Assembly (NCBI GenBank): GCA_041746975.1
Contig: JBGTGB010000074.1
Span: forward strand, 1-22,164
DNA length: 22,164 nt
Direction: 5' to 3'
DNA from: Haliea sp041746975
Lineage (GTDB): Bacteria; Pseudomonadota; Gammaproteobacteria; Pseudomonadales; Halieaceae
The position numbers were made by a program, and so were the translations under genes. The notes below the pieces were generated by a model. It was not told the DNA's origin. It searched no databases and saw nothing but the letters and a program-made list of their open reading frames with translations. Shown in pieces: positions 15,035 to 20,957 of the stretch (the first letter of the stretch is position 1; every line of letters begins with the position of its first letter).

Positions 15035-16366
15035 TCACACCTTCACCCACGACTCACCACGACCGCGTTGAGTGAGACGTACGAGCCCGAAGTGCCCGTA
15101 GAGGTGGGACGGAGGATAAGCCCCACCGCGACGTCGCCTCACTTTATGCTTCTGCCGTAGCCACCGGCGTAACCGCATAGCGGTGTAGCTATCGACCGCA
15201 CGATAGGCCTTCACGTACGTCCCTACCCTAAAGTAGTTCGCCCAGCCAACGAGCGTGCGGTTCAACTGCTTCACCATCTCTGTGGTATCCAGGCCCGAGC
15301 GTGAGGTCGCCGTCATCGCATGAATCTTTTGCACCATGCGCTTGATACTGCTTTTCGACGGCCTCATGCCTAGCCGATCCCTACCCGTCTTTGGCGAGTA
15401 GAGCCTTCCAAACGTATACCCCAAAAAGTCGAACGTTTCTTCCGGTATCCGACAGATGCGTGTCTTTTCCTCATTCACTGTGAGCTTGAGCTGACTCATG
15501 ATCCTGCGCATCCAGAAGGACGCCTTATCGGCGTTTCCTCGGCGGCACAGAATCACAAGGTCATCCGCATACGTCACAATGCAACTGCCCAAGCGTTCCT
15601 CCAGACCCAATAGCCTCCAAGCCAACACAAACCGGCGCATGTACAAATTTGCCAGTAAGGGGGAAACCGGTGAGCCCTGCGGAATGCCGCGGCGATGGTC
15701 TTTGGCCTCCGTCGTCGTTGTCCGTCGCCCTTTCGAATCAATTTCAACGACAGCACATTCCAGCCACTGCTTGAGTAGACCCAATACACGCCTATCGACG
15801 ATCCGGCGAGCAAGGGACTTCATCAGTTCGGCATGGGGAATGCTGCCAAAGTAATCCGACAGGTCAGCGTCAACCACATCAGGGTGACCTCGAAACATCT
15901 GCTCTTCCACCTCGACTACCGCCTGTAGAGCATTGCGCCTTGGGCGGTAGGCGTACATCTGCGATGGTAGATCCGCCTCGAAAATCGGTTCCAGCACCAG
16001 CATGGCTGCTGTCATACACACCCGATCTCGCAGCGTCGAGATGCCCAACGGTCTGAGCTTGCCATTGGCCTTTGGAATATAAACACGTCTGATCGCGTCC
16101 GGTCGATAACTCTCCTCTCTGAGGTTTTGCGCCAGTTCAGACAGCCAGCGCTCTACGCCATACGCTTCAATATCTGCAAAGTCCTGTCCATCTACGCCGG
16201 GAGCACCGCTGTTGGCGCGACACTTAGCGAAAGCATGGGCCAGAATATCTTCTCGATACAGTTTGTCGTACAGGCCATAGAAACGATAGCCGTCTTCAGT
16301 CTTAGCTTTCGTGTGTAATGCTCTCTGTAGTTTCCGAACACTTACCGGAGTTACTAGGTTTCCCAA
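15035..16366 (-). CDS. Group II intron reverse transcriptase/maturase
   Basis: A 443-residue intron-encoded protein. RT motifs in order are PGVDGQ (about 56-61), KLRPLGISTLRDRV (about 103-116), the first catalytic Asp in VVDADLSDYF (about 165-173), GIPQGSPVSPLLANL (about 227-241) and YADD at 266-269. The maturase X domain contains LNRTLVGWANYF, and the C-terminus is the basic KHKVRRRRGG followed by SHLYGHFGLVRL. No HNH endonuclease domain follows, so retrohoming must use single-stranded or hairpin targets. It starts with TTG at 16366 behind AGGAGA/AAAGGA. The protein promotes splicing of its intron RNA and reverse-transcribes it into new sites. All catalytic residues look intact. Confidence 0.93.
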   Translation of the reverse strand: MGNLVTPVSVRKLQRALHTKAKTEDGYRFYGLYDKLYREDILAHAFAKCRANSGAPGVDGQDFADIEAYGVERWLSELAQNLREESYRPDAIRRVYIPKANGKLRPLGISTLRDRVCMTAAMLVLEPIFEADLPSQMYAYRPRRNALQAVVEVEEQMFRGHPDVVDADLSDYFGSIPHAELMKSLARRIVDRRVLGLLKQWLECAVVEIDSKGRRTTTTEAKDHRRGIPQGSPVSPLLANLYMRRFVLAWRLLGLEERLGSCIVTYADDLVILCRRGNADKASFWMRRIMSQLKLTVNEEKTRICRIPEETFDFLGYTFGRLYSPKTGRDRLGMRPSKSSIKRMVQKIHAMTATSRSGLDTTEMVKQLNRTLVGWANYFRVGTYVKAYRAVDSYTAMRLRRWLRQKHKVRRRRGGAYPPSHLYGHFGLVRLTQRGRGESWVKV

Positions 16367-16862
16367 TCTCCTGATCCTTTCCTACGTCAAACATCAGTTT
16401 TGAACTGAGGCCCCTTCCCTCCGTCGGCATTACCCGACTTCCCCGGTACTACGGGCCTCTCCGCCACCCCAAAACGCCCGAACACTCCCTCACGGGCGTT
16501 CGGTTGGTTCTCCCAAACCACGCAATGGGGCTTCCCGTGTTGCGCGCGCTTCCCTTGTGTACATGCTGTCACCACTACCCCGGCGCAGCGACTGGGATCA
16601 ACCTTGCTCAAGTCCCCCTGTCGTATCAGCCTTCCCCGAAATGGCTGTCGGATCGGCCTGCGCATCGTCCTTTTCGAGGATTGCTCAGCGTTCACTCACG
16701 TTACGGCCTGTACACTCGCGCTGCCACCGTATTTTGTGGCACGCTTCACCGGAGGCTTCAACCATTTTGTTGCCTCCACAGTTGCTCCGGTTGCTTCCGG
16801 CTGGAGCGGTTGCCGGGTGGGACTTTCACCCACAGGGAGAGCGCCGCCTTTGCACGGCGCAC
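16367..16862 (-). ncRNA. Group II intron domains I-III (non-coding, 5' part)
   Basis: This stretch of about 500 bases has no convincing gene on either strand. It is the structured 5' part of the intron RNA. Visible elements are the terminal hairpin, the GTGGG-TGAAAGT-CCCAC hairpin and several GC-rich helices. One of these, near 16480-16502, is formed by GAACGCCCGTGAGGGAG and the following TTCGGGCGTTT (minus strand). Open frames here are by-products of stable RNA structure. Confidence 0.7.
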
Positions 16863-16875
16863 GCCAGGAGCGGAC
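16863..16875 (-). repeat. Left part of the 25-bp cassette-start motif, interrupted by the intron
   Basis: On the minus strand GTCCGCTCCTGGC is identical to the first 13 bases of the copy at 17803-17828. It is cut here by the group II intron. The bases after the intron (CGTAGT) continue with the CG(T)A that follows the same point in the uninterrupted copies. Confidence 0.6.
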
Positions 16876-16878
16876 GTT

Positions 16879-16950
16879 CGCCAACACCATGCTCACGTGA
16901 GAATTGGGAGCGCAGCAAGTAATTTTTCCGAGTGCAGCTATTTATTGGGC
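16879..16950 (-). repeat. Degenerate attC-like site after parDE
   Basis: In cassette orientation GCCCAAT (16950-16944) opens and GTTGGCG (16885-16879) closes a 72-bp segment with weakly matching L boxes. It stands where an attC is expected, between parE and the cassette-start motif. No strong inner hairpin is visible, so this is tentative. Confidence 0.3.
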
Positions 16951-17003
16951 GACAACATCACGGCACCTAGATAATCAACTTGCAGCGCCAAAAATAAACG
17001 CCT

Positions 17004-17300
17004 CTATTCCAGAAGCCTTTGCGGAGCATCCATTTCCTCGTGCAGGACACGAACCACGAGCACCTCCGACTCCAGCATTTGATAGTAAACAGCATGATGC
17101 TCTATCTGCAATCTGCGATACCCGGCAAGGACATGGGCGTAGTTAGCGCCGAGGGATGGATGATTAATCAGCTGATTCATTCCTGCCTCAAGCTGATCCA
17201 GGTAACTATCCGCCTGATCGACCCCCCATTCTTCGCAGGTATACATCCAGATTCCGGTGATGTCAGATTCCGCCTTCGGCGTGACGGTTAGCCGAAGCAC
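17004..17300 (-). CDS. parE: ParE/RelE-superfamily toxin
   Basis: A 98-residue toxin of ParE type. It begins LRLTVTPKAESDITGIWMYT, with a central DQLEAGMNQLINHPSLG segment. The final strands read YRRLQIEHHAVYYQM and EVLVVRVLHEEMD, the family signature (Y-x-YYQ and VVRVLHxxMD). ParE proteins poison DNA gyrase; related RelE toxins cleave mRNA, and sequence reading alone cannot fully separate them. The GTG start shares one base with the parD stop (TAGTG), so translation is coupled. Complete and probably functional, it may help stabilise the cassette array, as toxin-antitoxin pairs do in large integrons. Confidence 0.9.
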   Translation of the reverse strand: MLRLTVTPKAESDITGIWMYTCEEWGVDQADSYLDQLEAGMNQLINHPSLGANYAHVLAGYRRLQIEHHAVYYQMLESEVLVVRVLHEEMDAPQRLLE

Positions 17301-17554
17301 TAAACAGCCGCTTTCATTCGCTTACGGCCAGCTGCTTTGATGGCAGATATATCGAGCGGCTTAGGCTTGCCACTTGACTCACCCTGAGCCAAGGCCTGCC
17401 TCAGCGTGGCAAGACGCTCCATGACTTGCTGGTCTCTTCTGATGAGGTCGCGGATATACTCACTGTCAGTGGCAAATTGACCGCTTTCAACCTGACCTTT
17501 CACCCAGTTATCTTGTTGTTCAGTCAGCGTGAAAGTTTTCCGGTGCATGCTCAT
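17300..17554 (-). CDS. parD: ParD-family antitoxin
   Basis: An 84-residue ribbon-helix-helix antitoxin. The N-terminal strand and helix read KTFTLTEQQDNWVKGQVESG, then QFATDSEYIRDLIRRDQQ. An extended toxin-wrapping tail ends AIKAAGRKRMKAAV. I chose the ATG at 17554, which has GGGAG eight bases upstream. ATGs at 17572 and 17548 are alternatives. It binds ParE and represses the operon through the dyad at 17580-17596, which overlaps the -10 box. Confidence 0.9.
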   Translation of the reverse strand: MSMHRKTFTLTEQQDNWVKGQVESGQFATDSEYIRDLIRRDQQVMERLATLRQALAQGESSGKPKPLDISAIKAAGRKRMKAAV

Positions 17555-17579
17555 AGCTGGCACTCCCAACATAAAATAA

Positions 17580-17617
17580 GTATGACAATATCATACCACT
17601 CACTTGAGCCGAATCAA
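17580..17617 (-). promoter_or_regulatory. parDE promoter with overlapping operator dyad
   Basis: On the minus strand TTGATT (17617-17612), 16 bases and TATGAT (17595-17590) form a promoter. The perfect inverted repeat GTATGA-N5-TCATAC (17580-17596) covers the -10 box, a natural ParD autorepression site. The cassette therefore carries its own promoter and does not depend on an integron Pc promoter. Confidence 0.7.
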
Positions 17618-17802
17618 TACCCCTTTTTTGTAGCCCAAAGCGAATTAACCGGATCGAGGTGTATAGCGCTATGCCGGCCAAGTGACCAGAACCTGCCACT
17701 CTTCTGGGCCTCGAATTGCTCCCAAACGAGCCCTTTGCCAACCGGCTGCTTGGGCCGAAAGCTGATTTCGCCTCATTCTAGACCACCCGTCTACTTCTAT
17801 AC

Positions 17803-17828
17803 ATTTCGGCATCCGGCCAGGAGCGGAC
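17803..17828 (-). repeat. Cassette-start motif, uninterrupted copy
   Basis: Read on the minus strand it begins GTCCGCTCCTGGCCGGATGC and ends CGAAAT. It matches the copy at 19017-19041 at about 22 of 25 positions and lies directly after an attC-like end. Confidence 0.65.
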
Positions 17829-17831
17829 ATT

Positions 17832-17905
17832 GACTAAAATACCGTGGTCAATCCCTGTGGAGCCTTTGAGGGATCCAAGCCTGCCAACTAACGGGTCATA
17901 TTACG
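17832..17905 (-). repeat. Degenerate attC-like site after the caspase-like cassette
   Basis: In cassette orientation CGTAATA (17905-17899, containing the stop codon of the small gene) opens and TTTAGTC (17838-17832) closes a 74-bp segment. An inner hairpin, ATCCCT/AGGGAT (17851-17856 and 17869-17874), has a 12-base loop. The stop-codon placement and position fit attC, but both core boxes are altered. Confidence 0.4.
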
Positions 17906-18212
17906 TGGATTCGTGGCCAAAGCCTCCTTCAACCAAAACATATCTGATGCCGTTGAGATCAGCGAGGGCAAAACATACGGTTTCAGATTCGTCGTAGCTG
18001 GTGGGCTGACGTAAACGAGCCATATCCTTACAACATCCAAGTAACCCAGTACATTTCTCACTGAGATACGCGTAAGAATTAATAAGCTTTGCCTGTGAAA
18101 GTAGATACTCGATATGGGGGAGCCTATCCCGTCTGGCTTGGGCAAACTCCTCCTGGAAAAGGGCAAACTGCTGTTCCAGATTCTCGTATATCGCATTGTG
18201 CTTCACTGCCAC
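17901..18212 (-). CDS. Small hypothetical partner of the caspase-like protein
   Basis: A 103-residue protein that I do not recognise. The first 50 residues are strongly helical and may form a coiled coil (IYENLEQQFALFQEEFAQAR). Cys residues follow (KCTGLLGCCKDM), and a short beta-rich end reads TVCFALADLNGIRYVLVEGG. Its GTG start lies 10 bp after the caspase-like stop, with AGGAG in the gap, so the two are expressed together; a GTG two codons later is an alternative start. Its TAA falls in an attC-like box. It could be a substrate, inhibitor, adaptor or sensor for the upstream protein. That is inference from position only. Confidence 0.65.
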   Translation of the reverse strand: MAVKHNAIYENLEQQFALFQEEFAQARRDRLPHIEYLLSQAKLINSYAYLSEKCTGLLGCCKDMARLRQPTSYDESETVCFALADLNGIRYVLVEGGFGHEST

Positions 18213-18222
18213 TCAGCTCCTG

Positions 18223-18915
18223 TTAGATTCTCTGCGGCGACCTGTAGTTGGGATTTCTCGTTACCGGCGCGGTATAGCACTGTATCGGTGAGGGGCCAGA
18301 AGGGCCTTGCGGCATAAACTCCCTTTGAATCATGGCAACCTTCTCCGGGGTATTCCACGGTGCGCCGATTGTTAGACTGTAGAATCTTAAGAAAAATTTG
18401 GTGCAGTCATTTATGTAAATGGCGTCTGTCGGAGCCATGAACCCCCCGACAGGAAATGGTTCTGCTGAAAAAAAGTGTTGCGCCGCATACGCACCTAGGC
18501 AGCATGACAGTGAGAGTGAAAGACACGAGGTTGTCTGCGCAAAAGCACCATTCACCCCAGGACTAGTAACATAGCCAAGCTTCAAGGAATAAGACCACAA
18601 CAATTGAGCTAGTTTGTCCCACGGTACAAAAGTACCATCTGGCCAACCAATACCTTCTTTTCCTCCGTGACAGGAAAGATGTAGCTCAGGCGAATAAAGG
18701 GGCTCGGCATGTTGCCTCGCTTTCAAGTTGCGCTCAGCAACGATATTCCCAAAGTCTTCAAAAAGGTCATCGATGCAGGTGTAGTCACTTGCCTTCTTGA
18801 TAAGGAACCGAACTCCACGAGATGAGAACAGCGATGCCAGTTGACAACCCTCAGCATCGTCGCCATCTAGGAATTCGACAATGTCACATGATTTGTAGAA
18901 ATCTGCTTTTTTCAT
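18223..18915 (-). CDS. Putative caspase/CHAT-like cysteine protease (clan CD), cassette-borne
   Basis: A 230-residue protein with a His-Gly element after a strand (SPELHLSCHGGKEGIGWPDG, His83) and a Cys at the end of a second strand (CLSLSLSCCLGAYAAQHFF, Cys138 or Cys139). Between them WDKLAQLL is a helix. This spacing and the strand-HG and strand-C pattern are those of caspase/CHAT-type peptidases, in which the two residues form the catalytic dyad. The following GGFMAPTDAIYINDCTKFF resembles the helix after the catalytic Cys in such proteins. There is no obvious repeat, TPR or membrane region, so recognition must come from a partner. The ATG at 18915 is preferred over a TTG at 18948, though its ribosome site is weak. 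It is paired with a 103-residue gene. The family call rests on pattern, so it is moderate. Confidence 0.6.
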   Translation of the reverse strand: MKKADFYKSCDIVEFLDGDDAEGCQLASLFSSRGVRFLIKKASDYTCIDDLFEDFGNIVAERNLKARQHAEPLYSPELHLSCHGGKEGIGWPDGTFVPWDKLAQLLWSYSLKLGYVTSPGVNGAFAQTTSCLSLSLSCCLGAYAAQHFFSAEPFPVGGFMAPTDAIYINDCTKFFLRFYSLTIGAPWNTPEKVAMIQREFMPQGPSGPSPIQCYTAPVTRNPNYRSPQRI

Positions 18916-19016
18916 TTTCTTTTGGTTTCGCAACCGTATTCTTCCCAACTATTCTTAAATTGAAGCCCTCTACTTGGCAGTCAAACCAATTTTCTCCGCC
19001 CCGTCCTTATCAGCCA

Positions 19017-19041
19017 ATTTCGGAATACGGCCGGAGCGGAC
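19017..19041 (-). repeat. Cassette-start motif, second uninterrupted copy
   Basis: Minus strand GTCCGCTCCGGCCGTATTCC plus GAAAT; one base shorter than the copy at 17803-17828. It begins at the last base of the attC R' box (GTTAAGG), so it forms the first bases of the caspase-like cassette. Confidence 0.65.
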
Positions 19042-19153
19042 CTTAACGTCGCCATAAACTGTGCAATAGCGGAGCAGCGCTTGCGCATGGCTTCGCCATT
19101 TTATGCGCAAGCGCTGCGGAGTCTATTGCATCCGATTTCATGGCCTTCTTAGG
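19041..19153 (-). repeat. Long attC-like hairpin after the DUF2306 gene
   Basis: This 113-bp segment folds into one long hairpin. The outer boxes in cassette orientation are CCTAAGA and GTTAAGG. GCCAT(G)AAA, TGCAATAG and GCAGCGCTTGCGCAT then pair with their complements, and the tip is ATGGC-GAA-GCCAT. The strongest part is 19062-19130. The length, the long imperfect stem and the GTTAAGG end resemble VCR-type attC sites. The opening box has AAG rather than AAC. Confidence 0.55.
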
Positions 19154-19185
19154 AAGCACGGAATTCTCCATGAGTAGAAACATCG

Positions 19186-19860
19186 TTACTGAGAATTGTT
19201 GACTGCCGTCGTCTTGAGTCTGGCGCCACGGCGCCATTGGAGCGCGATCTCACAAATCAGAACAGGCGTGATCCAATACAGCCAGATTCCGGCGGTGATT
19301 CCTTCATCGCCGAGATAGTTGAAAAGCGGGACTTCTTGCGCGATTCGACAACCGACGAATGTCCAAGATACAACGTAACTGCGAATCACCCACTCCCGAT
19401 GACTATCGAAGCGTTTGTTTATTGCAGCACGGAGCGCCATGGCAGCAAAAGCGAGCCACACAACAGCGAGTGTGCCAGTTGAGACCCCGAGACTCTGCGG
19501 TGTATGGCTTAGCCCAATTGACAAGATCAATGCCGTCACTGCACCGAGTGATCCGCCGCTGAGGTATGAGTAGCCAATGAACTTGTGCCACCTACGCCAA
19601 CGCTTAGTCCAGCCTACGTAGAGAGCGAGCGCGCCAGCGCCTAGCATAAATGTTCCCCCCAATGTGTGCGTAACAATTACTGCGGCATGTCCCGCGTGAC
19701 TGGACAAACTAGCACCGCTTAGAATCGGCCATGCGAACCTCCACCAGATCGGTATTGACGTAACAAGTGAGGCCACGAATATCAGCGCGATGATCTGCAC
19801 ACCGGAGCGGGTAGTAGCCTGATTTTCATTCACGGGATAGTTCCTTTTCATTTTCCCCAT
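19186..19860 (-). CDS. DUF2306-type multi-pass membrane protein
   Basis: About 224 residues with six or seven predicted membrane helices. GVQIIALIFVASLVTSIPIW, then HTLGGTFMLGAGALALYVGW, and the charged turn TKRWRRWHKFIGYSYLSGGS are typical of DUF2306 proteins, as is the later SHREWVIRSYVVSWTFVGCR. Conserved His residues (HTLGG, WHKFIG, SHREW) suggest a cytochrome-b561-like or metal/haem-binding membrane domain, but the function is unknown. The start is uncertain among ATGs at 19860 and 19851; a GGAGGGG run lies further upstream. It is followed by the long attC-like hairpin, so it appears to be the first cassette visible, next to the IS91-like element. Confidence 0.75.
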   Translation of the reverse strand: MGKMKRNYPVNENQATTRSGVQIIALIFVASLVTSIPIWWRFAWPILSGASLSSHAGHAAVIVTHTLGGTFMLGAGALALYVGWTKRWRRWHKFIGYSYLSGGSLGAVTALILSIGLSHTPQSLGVSTGTLAVVWLAFAAMALRAAINKRFDSHREWVIRSYVVSWTFVGCRIAQEVPLFNYLGDEGITAGIWLYWITPVLICEIALQWRRGARLKTTAVNNSQ

Positions 19861-19931
19861 AGCCAGAATCCGCCCCTCCATTCGTGCTCGAACAGCCATC
19901 AACAGAACCTATGCCGAACGGCGGCTTTGGG

Positions 19932-19970
19932 TCGGAGGACTAAACCGCTACCGCGGTAGGGGTGCTCCGA
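19932..19970. repeat. Nested inverted repeat upstream of the tyrosine recombinase
   Basis: TCGGAG (19932-19937) and CTCCGA (19965-19970) flank the perfect 12-bp palindrome CTACCGCGGTAG (19948-19959). It lies between the divergent DUF2306 and recombinase genes. It could be the left-end structure of the IS91-like element, a crossover site for the recombinase, or an operator. Confidence 0.5.
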
Positions 19971-20060
19971 TTGAGGTGCGGTATCAGACGATAGACTCCA
20001 AGTGTTTTCCTATGCTGAGTATTGAGGCAGCCCGCCTCGCTCAATGCAAGGAGAATCGTC

Positions 20061-20945
20061 ATGAATCAAACCACACATACCATCAGCCCGCTGCGTCAAC
20101 GTATGATCGGCGATATGACGTTGCGCAAACTCAATCCAAAGACGCAGGCCGCCTATCTCAGAGCCGTGGAGAAGCTGGCCCACTTTTTGGGCCACTCTCC
20201 GGATACGGCCTCCGCAGAGGATCTGCGACGTTTCCAGCTACACATGGTCGATGTCGGTACCTCCAGTGTCACACTGAATGCCACGATCACCGGCCTGCGG
20301 TTCTTCTTTGACGTTACACTCGATCACCCCGAGGCGATGAAGAAGATGAGCCAGGTGTACCAGCCGCGCCGGATACCGGAGATCCTGAGTGTGGATGAGG
20401 TCGCCCTCCTGCTGCAATATGCCGGCTGCCTGAAGTACCGGGCGGCCCTCGGTGTAGCCTATGGCGCCGGCCTACGCGCCAGTGAAGTCTGCCACCTCAC
20501 GATCCCGGACATCGACAGTAAACGGATGGTCCTGCGCGTCGAGCAGGGTAAGGGCAAACAGGATCGCTATGCAATTCTTTCGCCCGTGCTGCTGGAGCTG
20601 TTACGCGCCTGGTGGCGCGATGGACGTGCCAAGGGGCAGTTGTTGCACGGGGGCTGGGTGTTTCCGGGGCAGAACCCGGTCAACCCTCTGACACCCCGAT
20701 CACTCAACCGTATTTTCCACCAGGCCTGCGACGCAGCCGGGATCCGCAAGCGCGTTTCATTGCATTCATTGCGACACGCCTTCGCCACCCATCTGCTGGA
20801 ACGCCACGAGGATATCCGCGTGATTCAGGTGCTCCTCGGGCATAAGAAGCTTGAGAATACCGCTCGCTATAGCCATGTAGCTACCCAGTTGTTGAGCGAG
20901 GTAAAAGGCCCTCTGGAGTATCTTCAGTTCGCTTCGCCTGCCTGA
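20061..20945 (+). CDS. Tyrosine recombinase of the IS91-like element
   Basis: A 294-residue XerC/D-like recombinase. The N-terminal SAM-like core-binding domain (MTLRKLNPKTQAAYLRAVEK, then LAHFLG) is followed by a catalytic domain. The first Arg lies in YGAGLRASEV, the Lys in a beta-hairpin (EQGKGKQDRY), HxxR in LHSLRHAFATHL, the second His in LLGHKKLENT and the nucleophile Tyr in ARYSHV. All are intact. It lacks the extra segment that marks integron integrases between these patches, so it is not IntI. AGGAG lies eight bases before the ATG at 20061. It ends 12 bp before the transposase start, so both are translated from one transcript. It probably resolves or circularises transposition products, but this role is not established from sequence. 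Confidence 0.9.
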   Translation: MNQTTHTISPLRQRMIGDMTLRKLNPKTQAAYLRAVEKLAHFLGHSPDTASAEDLRRFQLHMVDVGTSSVTLNATITGLRFFFDVTLDHPEAMKKMSQVYQPRRIPEILSVDEVALLLQYAGCLKYRAALGVAYGAGLRASEVCHLTIPDIDSKRMVLRVEQGKGKQDRYAILSPVLLELLRAWWRDGRAKGQLLHGGWVFPGQNPVNPLTPRSLNRIFHQACDAAGIRKRVSLHSLRHAFATHLLERHEDIRVIQVLLGHKKLENTARYSHVATQLLSEVKGPLEYLQFASPA

Positions 20946-20957
20946 TCCAGCGCAGTC

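Larger units (their letters stand above)
14876..16862 (-). mobile_element. Group II intron with endonuclease-less reverse transcriptase, apparently complete
   Basis: The intron reads leftward. The 5' end begins GTGCGCCGTGC at 16862, matching the GUGYG consensus. The next bases form a GCGCCG/CGGCGC hairpin and a GTGGG/CCCAC hairpin typical of domain I. The reverse transcriptase follows in domain IV and a clear domain V lies at 14990-15022. I place the 3' end at 14876 (...GACTCTAC), giving the usual AY end and rejoining a flanking motif. The segment GACTGG (after domain V) and CCAGTC (near the end) can pair as an unusually long domain VI. The total is 1987 bp. The exon before it ends CTCCTGGC; a candidate EBS1, GCCGGGG, lies at 16584-16578 and pairs with two G-U wobbles. 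The 3' boundary and EBS1 are inferences. Confidence 0.8.
17555..17900. other. Gene-free stretch upstream of parD
   Basis: This interval of about 350 bases holds the parDE promoter and operator at its left end. At its right end it has a copy of the cassette-start motif (17803-17828) and a degenerate attC. Between about 17620 and 17800 I see no convincing coding sequence. Short frames there lack ribosome sites and recognisable motifs. Confidence 0.6.

Noticed and set aside
14876..16862. Classical class C attC-targeting intron
   Set aside because: Those introns insert within attC and usually opposite to cassette genes. Here the intron reads with the cassettes and sits in a separate motif after the attC-like end. 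I leave the class open.
16504..16974. Several plus-strand frames in the gene-free part next to the reverse transcriptase
   Set aside because: The region is the folded 5' part of the group II intron; the frames overlap each other and show only Cys/His/Pro-rich noise.
17520..17741. Minus-strand frame overlapping the parDE promoter
   Set aside because: It runs through the promoter, operator and parD start in another frame, without a ribosome site or motif.
13087..17891. Recurring CCAACTAA (13087, 13842, 17884) as a possible shared recombination core
   Set aside because: Three hits of an 8-mer in about 5 kb are only modestly above chance. One lies within a coding triplet context (ISW) and they do not sit at equivalent places in the cassettes.
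20061..20945. Tyrosine recombinase as the missing integron integrase
   Set aside because: It lacks the IntI-specific insertion before the HxxR box and is coupled to an IS91-type transposase 12 bp downstream.
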